64,000 nt of DNA from Haematococcus lacustris (lineage: Eukaryota; Chlorophyta; Chlorophyceae; Chlamydomonadales; Haematococcaceae), in assembly GCA_030144725.1 (NCBI GenBank), contig JASKMD010000030.1, forward strand, positions 964,525 to 1,028,524, given 5' to 3'. The position numbers and the translations under genes were made by a program. The notes under the pieces were generated by a model. It ran no database searches. It was not told the DNA's origin and saw only the letters and a list, made by a program, of their open reading frames with translations. The first letter of the stretch is position 1. Each line of letters opens with the position of its first letter. Shown one piece after another: positions 36,101 through 46,584 of this stretch.

Positions 36101-39100
36101 ACAGACAGTGGCTTCTACAAGGCCATGCTGCTGTCAGCCGGCCAACGGGTGGGTGCCTACTGGGCTGCCTCACATTTAGAGTCGCGCATGCTGCAAGTCA
36201 TGGGGTCACACTCAATTCCTACAGGGTCACACCAAATCCTCATCACACACATGTCAAGCTGAAGTGCTCCCATCCCGGCGTCACCACCCTCTGCCTCTGT
36301 GCAGATGGCGTCCAGGGTTCCAACTATTCACACCAAAGTTGCATGAGCTTTGTAACACACAGCGCATGGTAGAAATGTGTTTTAGACGCAACGTGAATGT
36401 ATCCAACGAATGTAGTGACCTGGGGCGAGGGCAGGCAGAAGAATGTTTGCTTTCAGCCTAGTCTCCTCTGTTGTTGGCGCTGCCACTGCCTGCAGCCCCA
36501 TGAGTTGAACACGCAAGAACTGAGCAACCTGGTGTGGGCCCTGGCTACCTGCCTGCACGCCACTGGCCAGCTGGAGCTGGATGGACCCCAGGTTCAAGCC
36601 CTGCTGGCTCTGCTGCAGGCGGTGGGTCTCAGAGCCATGGCCATGGCCCCCGCTGCTCTGGCCCAGTGTGCCTGGGCTCTAGGTCAGCTCACACGCTGGC
36701 AGCAAGATGAGGAGGCAGGACAGCAGGGGCAGCAGCAGGGGCAGCCACAGAGCCAGCAGGGGGCCTTGTTGCCTGTACAGCCTCAAGACACGCAAGGGCC
36801 TCACCCTCACCCTCGCATACACCAGCACCCCATCCCTCCTCCTGGCCACCCCAGCCTACTGCCTCACCCCAGCCTGCTGACCGCCGCTCTCTCTGACGCG
36901 AGTGATGCCCTGTCTGGCGCCGCCGCCGCCCAGCTGCCCAGCCTAGGTGCCCATGAGCTGGCTGTGCTGGTGGAGGGGCTGTCCCGCTGCCAGCTGCAGG
37001 GCGTGGACTCTCGCCTGTTTGCTGCCCTGGGCCATGCAGCCGTGCCCCATGTGCTGGCGGGTGCCTTCTCGCCTGGCGGCCTGGCCTCCCTGCTGGCAGG
37101 CTTTGCCCGGGCCAAGCAGCGCCACGCCCCGCTGGGCAACGCAGCGGCTCGGGTGGCCGCGCTGCAGGCTGAGGCGTTCACCTGCCCACAGCTGGCCAAC
37201 CTGCTGTGGGCGCTGTCCGTGATGAGGGTGGTGGACAGGCAGCTAGTGGAGCGGGTGGCTGAGCTCCTGCTGCAGGGCCCACTGGCAGGGCCAGGGCTGG
37301 GTGCAGGGGTGGAGGCCAGGCGGGGTGTTTGGTCAGGGCCCAGGCCGCCACCCAGCACTGTGCCCACCTCTACTGCCACAGCCCTGCCTGGCAGAGCACA
37401 GCCTGGCAGCCAGGGTGCTGCAGGCCACCAGCCTGCCTGGGCTGCAGCCGGCAGGGAGGCCGGGCAGGGTGGTGCAGGTGTGGGTGTGTCTGCTGCCCCT
37501 GGCCCTGGCCCCAGCCCCAGCTCCTCCCTCGACTCCTTTGACGACCTGTTGCCCCGCAGCAGTGCAGCCTCCCTGCTCCAGCAGCTGGGCTGGGTGGAGG
37601 GTGATGAGGAGGATGAGGACGGGGAGTGGGCAGAGGAAGAGAGGCTGCCACCCTGCTACAGCTTGCTGCCGCTGGTAGAGGAGGGGCAGGGGCTGGACAG
37701 GGAGGAGCAGCTGGTGTGGGCCCAGCAGCTCAAGTGGCAGCAGCAGCAGCAGCAGCAGCAGCTGGGTGTGCTCCCTCTTAGCCAGGTGCTGGACCCAGCG
37801 CATCCAGCTCCACCTGGTCCAGGGCAGCCCCCACAGCAGGGGCAGCAGCAGCAAGGTGGGCAGGGCTACCGGGCAGGGCCCTGGCTGCCCAGCCCCTTGC
37901 CTCCTGGCGCCAGTCCAGGCCTGCCCCCCTTGGCTCCCCTCTCTGCTGCGCTGCAGCCCCTGTCTGCTGGGCCAGGCAGGCCACGCAGCGCCAGCTTCAC
38001 CTGGGTGCTGCTGGCCTGGGCCTTTGCCCGCGCTCGCTACCACCACCACCAGCTGTATGACAAGCTAGGGGAGGCAGTGCTGCAAGGCCTGCAAGGCAGC
38101 CACCTGATGCCCAGGCTGCAGCAGGCCAGCAGGGCTGCACCACCACACCGAAGCAGCAGCAGCAGCAGCAGCAGCTCAGTGTCAGCCACCCACAGCGGGT
38201 CAGGCCATGGCACTAGGAGCACCAGTCCACTGGCTGGGCTGCCCCTCCCCCTCCCTGCCCCTCCTCCCAGCCCTGCCAGCCCCCTGCCTAGCAAACCCCT
38301 GGCCAGAGGGCCGCCTCAGCCCAGCCCTCTCCCCACGCCCCTTGCCCAACTGAGCAGCACCTGCCTAGTGCAGCTGCTGTGGGCGTATGCCAGCCACGAG
38401 CACTGCCAGGCCGCGCTGCTGCGTGCCGCCGCCCCTGTGCTGTCCGCCCGCATCCTGCAGGGGCAGCTGAGCAGCCGGCGCGTGGCCTGTGTGGCCTGGG
38501 CCTACGCCCGGCTGCAGCAGCTGGAGCCGCGCCTGTTCTCAGCCATCCTGCGCCACAGCATGGCGCACGCGGAGCAGTGAGTGGCGCGTGCAGGCGGCCA
38601 GCTGGGCCCCTGGCCAGCACCCCACGCAGCGCTGCTAGCGGCAGCCACGCCACAGGGGGCAGGCCAGGTGCGGGGCAGGCAGCTAGCTAGAGTGAGGTGC
38701 CACCCGGTCACACCCCCAGCCGCCGCTGCTGCCTGGTGCCCAGTGCTGGCTGTGCTGCGCCCTGCTGGCCTGGCCCTGCCTGCGCAGGTACGAGCTGCGC
38801 TACTGGGCGCGCCTGGCCTGGGCCTTCTCCACCCTGGGCCTGGCCTCAGAGGAGGCCTACCACCAGCGACTGGCCCGCCTGATGCAGGAGCGCCAGCAGC
38901 AGCTGCAGCGCCCCACCCCAGCCGCGGGGGCTGTGGCTGCGGCTCAGCGGCCCAGCAGGCTGCAGCACCGGGGTAGGGGGCACACAGCAGCCCCAGCAGC
39001 CAGGCCTGGCGCAGGGCAAGGACCCAGGGTGGGCCTGGAGTGCGCTGATGAGCAGGACTGGATGGGCAGGAGCAGGGCACACGGCCAGCTGCTGCTGTAG
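33122..39100 (+). CDS. OPR/FASTK-like helical-repeat protein, probably an organelle RNA factor
   Basis: Three exons: 33,122-36,148, 36,496-38,576 and 38,788-39,100 (stop TAG), joined in frame, about 1806 aa. Helical repeats of roughly 36-40 residues recur: [154 protein letters not shown]. The pattern 'LANLLWA.AKLG' is that of octotricopeptide-repeat and FAST-kinase-like proteins, which in green algae bind chloroplast or mitochondrial RNA. That role is inferred; no RAP domain is obvious at the C-terminus. Long low-complexity tracts separate the repeats. The ATG at 33,122 follows an in-frame stop at 33,080, but an upstream exon is possible, so the start is uncertain. Confidence 0.8.
33338..33377 (+). 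repeat. GGGGCT hexanucleotide tract, (GA)n coding
   Basis: GGGGCT repeats in frame in the first exon of the OPR-like gene give alternating Gly-Ala near residues 70-85. Confidence 0.9.
34039..34160 (+). repeat. (CAG)n tract, polyQ coding
   Basis: CAG runs broken by regularly spaced 'caaggg' or 'caaggt' words encode blocks of four to six Gln separated by Gly, at about residues 306-346 of the OPR-like protein. Confidence 0.92.
34583..34828 (+). repeat. CCCAGC hexanucleotide tract, (PQ)n coding
   Basis: About 40 hexanucleotide units, with CCGCAG, CCCTGC and CCCAAC variants, in frame. They encode alternating Pro-Gln over about 80 residues of the OPR-like protein. Confidence 0.93.
35118..35206 (+). 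repeat. GGCCCT hexanucleotide tract, (GP)n coding
   Basis: About 14 units in frame, encoding alternating Gly-Pro just before the repeat block [16 protein letters not shown]. Confidence 0.94.
35725..35841 (+). repeat. GGGGCA hexanucleotide tract, (GQ)n coding
   Basis: About 19 nearly perfect units in frame, encoding alternating Gly-Gln. Runs of four G every six bases make this strand a strong candidate for G-quadruplex formation. Confidence 0.95.
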
Positions 39101-39615
39101 GGCAATCCTTCACCACTGAGGCCACTCAGGCCAACACCAGCCTGTGACTTGCGTCAGGGTGCATGGTGCTTGGCATACCTAGGTCGTCACGGATGGTGTC
39201 AGCACGCTGCTCCTTCTTCCAGATGGACAGATGGCTGACTCCGTCTAAGCTGTCTGCAGTCAGTCTACCTTGCCCCACTCTCCCTCTTGGACTTCAGGAC
39301 TGTCTGCAGCGCACTTCAAGGCTAGGTACACTAACACACACCAAATGTGCATATGTGCGGTTCGTAGAGCAGCACTGAGACAACCAAGTAGGACCAGGAT
39401 GACACTGCGTGAGTGATGGTGTCCAGATCCATGCTGATGCCATCCTGTGGTGCGGGCGGACTGTTGCGGCCGCCCACCTAGGCTCCCTCCTGCCAGGGTC
39501 AGTCGGCTCCTCCCTGCTGCTGTCCTATGCGCTCCCTGCTGCTTTTCTAAGCCTCACCTCGAGTGGCACATGATGGGCTGGGTCGCCCTGGGCACCCTGT
39601 TAGCACAGAAGCTAG
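39101..39615. other. 3' flank of the OPR-like gene
   Basis: No coding segment supported. The first ~140 bp are shared, inverted, with 32,190-32,440. It should contain the 3' UTR. Confidence 0.45.
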
Positions 39616-39768
39616 GTGAAGCCTGATCTATTGGACAGCTGCTGTGGTAAGCTGACCAGGAGCCAGGTGCAGCATGACAGCGGCCTGATCCAGGCTCACC
39701 GCAACACTCAACACCCATCTACGTCAACCGGTGCCTTGAGGAGTGGCAGGACCCTAACCCCCCAGCAT

Positions 39769-39830
39769 GTAACTGTTGCCAATGTAACTGTTGCCAATGT
39801 AAGTCGCGAGAGTGATAGTTGCCAATGTAA
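39769..39830 (+). terminator. cluster of four TGTAA polyadenylation-type signals
   Basis: A tandem of 'actgttgccaatgta' words puts TGTAA at 39,769, 39,783, 39,798 and 39,826. TGTAA is the usual polyadenylation signal of chlorophyte algae. It lies about 670 bp after the OPR-like stop codon, in front of a Fanzor relic, so which transcript would use it is unknown. Confidence 0.4.
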
Positions 39831-39839
39831 GCACCATCT

Positions 39840-40171
39840 ACTACAGAGCGCGATGAAGGGCAAGAAGCGTAAGGGCGCGGATGAGCCCAAACAGCCCAAT
39901 CCCAAGGTCCCCAAGGTTGCGGTCAGCCTGGAGCAAGCGGAGGCGCTAGTGCGGGGGCTCATGTGGTGCCCTTGGCTGGCCCAGGCCACCCCTGGGGACC
40001 TTGGCAAATGGGTGGACAGGGACTGCAATGCAGCGGGCAGGGGAGAGCAAGTGGCGCCCACTGGAGCTGTGCAGGTGGCCACACCGAGGAAGACTTCCTG
40101 CCCAGGGCAAGGAGTACCCAGCACTGGACTTCAAGAAGCTGCGAGAGCGAGCACCAAAGGCCCAAGCCCAG
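39840..40171 (+). pseudogene. diverged Fanzor fragment, interrupted by a TIR element
   Basis: Reads KGKKRKGADEPKQPNPK, then EALVRGLMWCPWLAQA, then KWVDRDCNAA, matching the RGLMWCP and RuvC-III region of the intact copies but with a much shorter linker between them. A deletion of about 14 bp after DRDCNAA shifts the frame; the continuation GESKWRPLELC, KGKEYPALDFKKLRERAP is found in another frame. The fragment is cut at 40,171 by a 2.7-kb element and seems to resume at 42,917 with the codons around the stop (CAGCCTG..GCACAGTA). It has no RuvC-I. Confidence 0.75.
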
Positions 40172-42916
40172 CCGTCGGACATTTTCCCCCGGGTCATCGA
40201 AACCTGTCGATTTTTGCAAAATCGATGGGGTCATCGAAATAGGATCGATTGCGATCGAAGGCGGTCGAAGCTGATCGAAATATGTCGAGCGACCGATGGG
40301 TGGCCGCCAGAGACTCCCCCCGGGTCATCGAAACCTGTCGATTGTCGCAAAATCGACGGGGTCATCGAAATAGGGTCGATTGCGGTCGAAGCTGGTTGAA
40401 AGCTGCCGACCGATGGGCTGAGACGGGCGAGACCGGCAACAGGCATCTCAGGTCATTGCGGTGTATCCCAACCATCATAACCACAGTGCCACTGGCACTT
40501 ATTGAGGCAACTTATTGAACACACTAGAGGTGGTGCGAACCCAGCAGGCCATCTATATAACACGGATTTATGTACCTTCAGGTTGCATGCAGGTTTCGCA
40601 AGGGAAGCGCGAAGGAAGCGAAGGAACCGCGAAGGACAGCACACAGTAGCCAGGATGAGCTAGCAGCCAGGATGAGCTAGCAGCCAGGAGCAGCCAGCAG
40701 CAGCCCGGACCAAACACGCCACCAGCGATAGAAGGCATGCGACCAGGTCGAGCGAAAGGAGCAAGAGGCAGCGAGGAGAAAGAATGGGAAGCCAGGGAAA
40801 GGTGCGAGGTGGCGCTCATTGATTTTGTGGCACATGTGGAGTGCCTTGTAGGTGAAGAAGAAATGCAGTCAGATAGAAGAGAAATAAGAAGATTTCTCCG
40901 GCAGAGCGTCCGCCTGGAGCGCGGCCTGCTTCCACAACTTATGCCAAGTAGCACGGGAAAGGTACTAGTCAATAGAATGTGTGGCATGGGTTGCTTGCAG
41001 GACTGGATTGGAGGTGAATTGAAGGAGCCTGGAGCGCAGGACCAGTCGTAAGCTGGAAGCCATGAAGTGCAGCCAAGGGAAGCAGCTTGGCAGCCAGGAG
41101 CAGTTGGAAGCGGCATCGATGAGCGGCATCGATGAGCGGCAGCAATGAGCGGCAGCGATGAGCAGCACCCACCCCCCTCGTCCCACACCCAACCCCTTTT
41201 CCCCCTCACACACTCAACCTAGGAAGTGAGTGAGTGGTGAGTGGCTAGCCTTTGCAACTTTGTGGCTTTATGTACCTAGTCTGATCGCTGTCATGCCCTT
41301 GTTTTTCTGCAGGTTCTGATGGTCACACCCATCCCCCTTTCCCTCTACTACCACCCTCCCCTCCCCTCCCCTCCCCTCCCCTCCCCTCCCCTCCCCTCCC
41401 CTCCCCTCCCCTCCCCTCCCCTCCCCTCCCCTCCCCTCCCCTCCCCTCCCCTCCCCTCCCCTCCCCTCCCCTCCCCTCCCCTCCCCTCCCCTCCCCTCCC
41501 CTCCCCTCCCCTCCCCTCCCCTCCCCTCCCCTCCCCTCCCCTCCCCTCCCCTCCCCTCCCCTCCCCTCCCCTCCCCTCCCCTCCCCTCCCCTCCCCTCCC
41601 CTCCCCTCCCCTCCCCTCCCAGGTGTGTGGCATTTGTGGAAGGGCGCAAACAGTCAGCAGTCAGCTGATCTCTCTACCCTACCTTGCAGCCAAGAGCAGC
41701 AGCCAAGTGCAGCCAGGATCAGCAGCCAGGAGCCAACAAGCAGCCAAGGAACGCAGCCTAGAGACGTAGCCAGGAGTCGTAGCTTGGAGGCGAAAAAGCG
41801 GCAGCCATACTGGGGCAGGAGGATGCCAGCAGCCAAGAGCCAAGGTGAGTGCAAATGTTGTTGGGGTGTTTGACCAGCCTGCCCACCTCTAGTCATGCAT
41901 GTCCTTGATTGTTGATTACAAGCATGCCCCTTGCTTGCTGCAGGTCTAACAGTCACACTCCAACCCCTTTGCTCCTTCCCCCTAACTCTACCCTGTCCCA
42001 TCACCAACACCTCCAAGTCTCCTACGCCCCATTTCCCCCCTCCCCCTCACTTTCCCCCGACATCGAAGTCCCCTCCCTACCCTACCCAGCAGCCAGGAGG
42101 AAGCCCCCTCTTGTCCCTCTTCTCCCTGCCCAATCTCATTCCTCTTCTCCCTCTCCTGCCTGCCCTCTCTTCTCCCCCTTCTCCCTCTTCTCCCTAACCA
42201 ATCCAAGGAGTGGCTAACCAACTGCCGGTGAGTAGCTGACACCCAGCCCAGCTGGCCTCCTGCCCCTTGGCCTCTTCCTCTGTCCCTCTGCTGTCCCACC
42301 ACCACCACCAGTCCGCAACCCCGTCTACTTCCCCCCAACCCCATCGGGCAGCCTGGAGCGGGCAGCCTGGAGCCAGCGCTAGTAGTAGCAGCCAACACAA
42401 CCCTCACTAGCCATGCCATGCCCACACACAACAATGACCCATCCCATCCCTCTCTCAAGCACAGCCAAGCCAGTGGGACAGCCAAGCCAAGCCAAGCACT
42501 TGGGTGGTTGCCAGTCCGTGCTTGGTGTGCGACATGGCTTGTTGTTGGTAGTTGGTCATGTTGCTGTTGGTGATGGTGGTGGTGTTGTGTTGGCCTTGGT
42601 GGTGGTGTTATTGTTGGTGTTGTGTTGCGGGGCACTAGTGCAGTCAGCATTCCTGTAGGTCTTGTGCTTTGGCAATAAGCCAGTGTAACATCGATGAGTG
42701 TCTTGGAACTATCGACACCCCATAGAATCGATGGATGAAGCCGACTCGAACATGCCTGAAACATGCCTCGAACATGCCTCGAAATCACAAAAATCGATAC
42801 CCCCATCGAATCGACAGCCTACCCCATCGAGATTTTGGATCGATAGTAGCCGGCGTCGGTCCCCCTAATCGGTCAACGATCGAGGCGGGATCGACGGGGG
42901 GGAAAATGTCCAACGG
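40172..42916. mobile_element. 2.7-kb terminal-inverted-repeat DNA element, class not assigned
   Basis: Left end CCGTCGGACATTTTCCCCC at 40,172-40,190 and its inverse (one mismatch) at 42,898-42,916. The triplet CAG flanks both ends (40,169-40,171 and 42,917-42,919) as a probable 3-bp target duplication. Removing the element joins the flanks into a sequence resembling the end of the Fanzor reading frame, an internal empty-site argument. The subterminal regions are dense in TCGAT/ATCGA words, and a block of about 75 bp ('gggtcatcgaaacctgtcgatt') occurs twice at the left end (40,191 and 40,320). The inside has a 105-codon frame at 40,737-41,051 (EEKEWEARERC, REIRRFLRQSVRLERGLLPQ) that I do not recognise, short tandem blocks near 41,093-41,165 and a long CTCCC array. 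It is probably non-autonomous. Confidence 0.75.
41346..41621 (+). repeat. (CTCCC)n microsatellite
   Basis: About 54 units of a pure pyrimidine pentanucleotide inside the 2.7-kb TIR element. The minus strand carries regular runs of four G. Confidence 0.97.
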
Positions 42917-42953
42917 CAGCCTGTAGCACAGTAGCATGTATGCACCGCATATG

Positions 42954-43437
42954 CAGGCTTGTGAAAACTGCAGATTTTCATTCAGTTTTTCAATGAATAT
43001 TTTCTTCATCTGAAAATCTGAACGTATTCACTGCACATCTGAAAGTGCCGGGTGCTGCCCCCGGTCAGATCGCAGATCGGGTGTTGCAGAGTGATTGGCT
43101 GTGCTGTGATTGGCTTGGCTGATGCCAGCGCGCTACAGCCACAGCGGAAGAAGCGCAAGCCAGAAAACGCCACAGATGGCGGATCCACGAACAGTATGGA
43201 CGGCTTGCATCTTTCAAAATGGCTTGCATGTCTGACCTTTGGCAAACTAAGTATTTCTGCATTTCAAACAGTGCAGGCCTACAAACAAGCCGCGTTTTAA
43301 AAGGATAGGCTGAGAATCAGCGGCATCCGCTCAGTCTCACTGACGATGAAACTATTTCAGTTTTTCAATGAAACACTTTCATTTTCATTGAAATTCTGAA
43401 AAATGAAAATCTGAAAATCTGAAGATTCACAAGCCTG
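42954..43437. mobile_element. hAT-type MITE with 8-bp target duplication
   Basis: The 484-bp element begins CAGGCTTGTGAA and ends TTCACAAGCCTG, an exact inverse. The 8-bp word CGCATATG flanks it on both sides (42,946-42,953 and 43,438-43,445). A CAG start and an 8-bp duplication are the signature of the hAT superfamily. The subterminal parts hold inverted 'cagattttcat' and 'tcaatgaa' words, as expected for transposase binding. No transposase is encoded. Confidence 0.93.
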
Positions 43438-43494
43438 CGCATATGTGCCAGTGATGCGGCATTACAAAGTTACAAAGTTACTTACTTACGCCGC

Positions 43495-43523
43495 GTAATT
43501 ACATGTAATTTACATGTAATTAC
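43495..43523. terminator. 29-bp palindrome with TGTAA on both strands
   Basis: A near-perfect palindrome built from two copies of GTAATTACATGTAA facing each other. Each strand reads ATGTAAT, so it could act as a polyadenylation signal in both directions. This is a reading of the sequence only. Confidence 0.4.
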
Positions 43524-43882
43524 AAGGGAATTTTACCCAGTGTTTCTCCCCACTGGCTCGTTTTCTTCAGCCGACATTGTGAGAGTTGTGTAGGGTCATC
43601 CTTAGACAGCCTTTAATGACACCAGGATCCCTGATAGAAGAACTACCGACCATGTATAGGGTCCCACCAGTACTAGCCCTGTGCAGGGTCCTACCGACCA
43701 GTTAATCTCAGTCCAAACGGGGATACTTGCACAAGCAAATACACAAGTCAACACCACACCACACAACACCACCACAAGTCACCACAAGTCACCACAACAC
43801 CAAGTCCACACCACACCACACCACACCACACCATGCCACGCCACGCCACGCCACGCCACGCGGCACGACGCGGCGCGGCTGG

Positions 43883-44050
43883 GCGCGGCTGGGCTGGGCT
43901 GGGCTGGGCTGGGCTGGGCTGGGCTGGGCTGGGCTGGGCTGGGCTGGGCTGGGCTGGGCTGGGCTGGGCTGGGCTGGGCTGGGCTGGGCTGGGCTGGGCT
44001 GGGCTGGGCTGGGCTGGGCTGGGCTGGGCTGGGCTGGGCTGGGCTGGGCA
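43883..44050 (+). repeat. (GGGCT)n microsatellite
   Basis: About 33 units of GGGCT, preceded by decaying ACACC/ACGCC runs (43,751-43,860). It lies just 3' of the hAT transposase remnant. Confidence 0.97.
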
Positions 44051-44218
44051 CTCCTGGCTGCTGGCACCATGCTGTACCTCTACAACAAGGTGAGACAACA
44101 CAAGAACACACAACACAACAAAAACATCCAGCTTCAGGCTACGCGCTACAGGCTGCCCGCTCCAGGCTGCATATCACAAGCCCTGTCTTGCAATACCACT
44201 GTGGGGTGTATGTGCATG

Positions 44219-45732
44219 CTATAGCTGAGGGGCATCCAACACTACCTGGGCTGCCATGAAGCTCTCCCACTCCTCTTGTGCCTCACTTGATGCGTGATGC
44301 TCCTTGCGAGTCATGACCCGCGTGTTGAAGAACACACAGGACATGATCCACATGCGCCCTAGCAGCAATCGTGAGCGCCGGTCGCTCCAAATGAACTGGA
44401 AGGCACTGAACAGGCGCTCAGTGGCAGCTGAGGTGGCGGGGATGCTCAGCACGCGCTGCGCCACAACTTGTAGGTGTGGCAGCTTTGAGCCATACCTGCA
44501 CCACCAGGCCACGGGGTCCGCTGTCAGGTCCGGTGCAAACCTGTCCATCTTGAGCCCCATGCCTACAGCGTACTCTGGCTCCAGCCAGGTGTCTAGGAGC
44601 TCTAGGCGCGCTGCATTGCCACTTGCATCCGTGCCCAAGCCATCCGCGCTTGCCAGCTTAGCAGCCAGCTCCTCTGCAGCCCACACCTCGTCAATGGTCA
44701 GGTTGTGAGGCTTGTGGCGGTACCTGGGGTCTAGCAGGGCAGCTAGGAAGAGAGTGGCGTGGTGCCCCTAGTCCATGCGCATGCGGAACACTTGCTCCAG
44801 CTCCATCACCTCGTCCACAAACTCCATGGGCACCTTTCTGAACATAGTGGGGTCAGGTCAGGTCAGGTCAGGTCAGGTCAGGTCAGGTCAGGTCAGGTCA
44901 GGTCAGGTCAGGTCAGGTCAGGTCAGGTCAGGTCAGGTCAGGTCAGGTCAGGTCAGGTCAGGTCAGGTCAGGTCAGGTCAGGTCAGGTCAGGTCAGGTCA
45001 GGTCAGGTCAGGTCAGGTCAGGTCAGGTCAGGTCAGGTCAGGTCAGGTCAGGTCAGGTCAGGTCAGGTCAGGTCAGGTCAGGTCAGGTCAGGTCAGGTCA
45101 GGTCAGGTCAGGTCAGGTCAGGTCAGGTCAGGTCAGGTCAGGTCAGGTCAGGTCAGGTCAGGTCAGGTCAGGTCAGGTCAGGTCAGGTCAGGTCAGGTCA
45201 GGTCAGGTCAGGTCAGGTCAGGTCAGGTCAGGTCAGGTCAGGTCAGGTCAGGTCAGGTCAGGTCAGGTCAGGTCAGGTGATGGTGGTGGTGATGATGGTG
45301 GTGGAGGTAGTATCTCACCTGGTGGCATCACCAAACCAGTTATCCACTATGGCCAAGCCGTAGTGCACGTCCGCAAGTTTGGCGTGATCTGCTTGGATGG
45401 CTGTCAATAGCTGACCATCAGCTCCACCAAGCAGTTGTTCAGTTCGCACCATGGCTCAGACAACACACACTTCTTGATCAGCTTTGAACGCTCATCGGAG
45501 TCAAACCCACGCATCACCACTGTGTTGGTGAGAGCCTGCTTGTTTTGCTGCAAGCTCCGCAACATCTTGTACATGCTGCTGAACCGGGTTGCACACATGG
45601 GCACAAGAGCTGTGCCATTTGGGCCTTGCTGATTGCGCAACCACTCCTGCGGGATGACCTGTCGGGCGAAAAGGTTCACGATGTCCTTTGCCTCCTCAAT
45701 GTGCTCAAAGATGCGGGGGAGCTTTTTGACAT
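44219..45732 (-). pseudogene. hAT transposase, 3' part, disabled
   Basis: Minus strand. Exon 45,732-45,319 reads LPRIFEHIEEAKDIVNLFAR, then CATRFSSMYKMLRSL and LADVHYGLAIVDNWFGDATR. Exon 44,837-44,219 reads VPMEFVDEVMELEQVFRMRM, LAALLDPRYRHKPHNL, the dimerisation block LPHLQVVAQRVLSIPATSAA with TERLFSAF, and stops at 44,219. These blocks are typical of the C-terminal half of hAT transposases (RNase H-like core and hATC region). Three signs show it is dead: the 5' exons are missing, a one-base frameshift lies near 45,405 (LVELMVSY then TGA, the true frame continuing LLTAIQADHAK), and an in-frame TAG lies at 44,768-44,770 between RMRMD and GHHATLFLAA. The intron 44,838-45,318 is almost entirely a pentanucleotide array. 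Confidence 0.88.
44851..45278 (-). repeat. (TGACC)n array in the hAT intron
   Basis: About 85 perfect GGTCA units on the plus strand, which is (TGACC)n in the sense of the hAT gene. It fills about 430 of the 481 bp of that intron. Confidence 0.98.
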
Positions 45733-46290
45733 CTGCAAAGAGTAAGGCATAAGCGCTAACGCTACAATGCGTAACATAGCGCCATGCATGGGGCCAAGCC
45801 AAGGCACAACCCCGTCTGCTGCTCGCCTGCTGCACTCCTACAAACTAATCCCTGCATCCGTCCCTGCATGTTGAACGACCTTGTCCGATCGGGCTGAAAG
45901 TCTGATAGCTGGTAGTTTGCAGAATATAAAACATATTTTTCAGGAAAATAATTTTGAAAAAATCAAAGGCGGCTGCGCTGTGTCGCTACGCTCCGTGGCC
46001 GCTAGCTGAGGTCGAGAGCTGCCCCGCGCCAGGGCCTCGGCCTCGCCTTTTACCACTGCCTGAAACGACCCACGGCACCATTATCTACTACGAATATACA
46101 GAATATAAGACGTGTGGTCTTACATCATTCAATGTACTTGGTACGGCTGTGCCCCAACGTACGACACGCCAAACCAAGGCACAGCGCGCAAGCAAATGCA
46201 CTAGCAATAGGCATGGAACTGGCAGAAATCCCTGGAGTGCATGGCCTTGCGAAGTAGTTCGACGCGCTGGCTTACTCGGCTGGCGCGATA
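45733..46290. other. no gene seen
   Basis: Upstream of the hAT remnant. I find no further hAT exons on the minus strand. An AT-rich patch at about 45,920-45,965 ('atataaaacatatttttcagg') interrupts GC-rich sequence. Confidence 0.45.
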
Positions 46291-46299
46291 AATGTGTTG

Positions 46300-46584
46300 G
46301 TGGCAAGACCAGGCATCTCTGGGCTACAAGCGGCTGCGAGACCGGCCACCCAAGGCCGGCAACAACAGCCTGCTTAGCCTGCAGTAGTGTGTGCCCCAAA
46401 TCTTGAGCTGTCATGCCAACTTTAGACAGTAGCCCTGTCACAGGGTCAGGCAACAGTGTAGGTGGTAGGCGCTCATGCCATGTGCACAACATAACCTCAC
46501 ACAGCCAAGCACCGACCATAGTGGTCCCTAGTTTTCCCTAGTGTTTTGAACCCAATGTATTCCATGGTGAGGGACAAGGTGCTG
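46300..46584 (+). mobile_element. Fanzor 3' tail remnant
   Basis: Begins within the last codons (LGYKRLRDRPPKAG, stop near 46,388). The conserved tail follows and ends with GAGGGACAAGGTGCTG at 46,569-46,584. It lacks the AGCTG/CAGCT hairpin half ('tcatcagctta...gcatg' is deleted), so if the tail encodes an RNA this copy should be inactive. Confidence 0.72.

Noticed and set aside
41268..41873. Frames with RGGEG (minus) or PLPSP (plus) repeats
   Set aside because: Translation of the CTCCC array inside a transposon.
43883..44050. Telomere-type repeat
   Set aside because: GGGCT does not match the TTTTAGGG or TTTAGGG telomere units of green algae, and it is internal to the contig.
43727..44259. 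Frames encoding WAGLG repeats (plus) and SPAQP repeats (minus)
   Set aside because: Pure translation of the GGGCT microsatellite with no flanking domain.
44851..45278. CRISPR-like or receptor-binding array (GGTCA units)
   Set aside because: There are no spacers, the unit is 5 bp and the setting is a nuclear intron; GGTCA as a hormone-receptor half-site has no relevance in an alga.
44759..45410. Long plus-strand frames across the GGTCA array
   Set aside because: Same artefact; the array lies in an intron of the hAT remnant on the minus strand.
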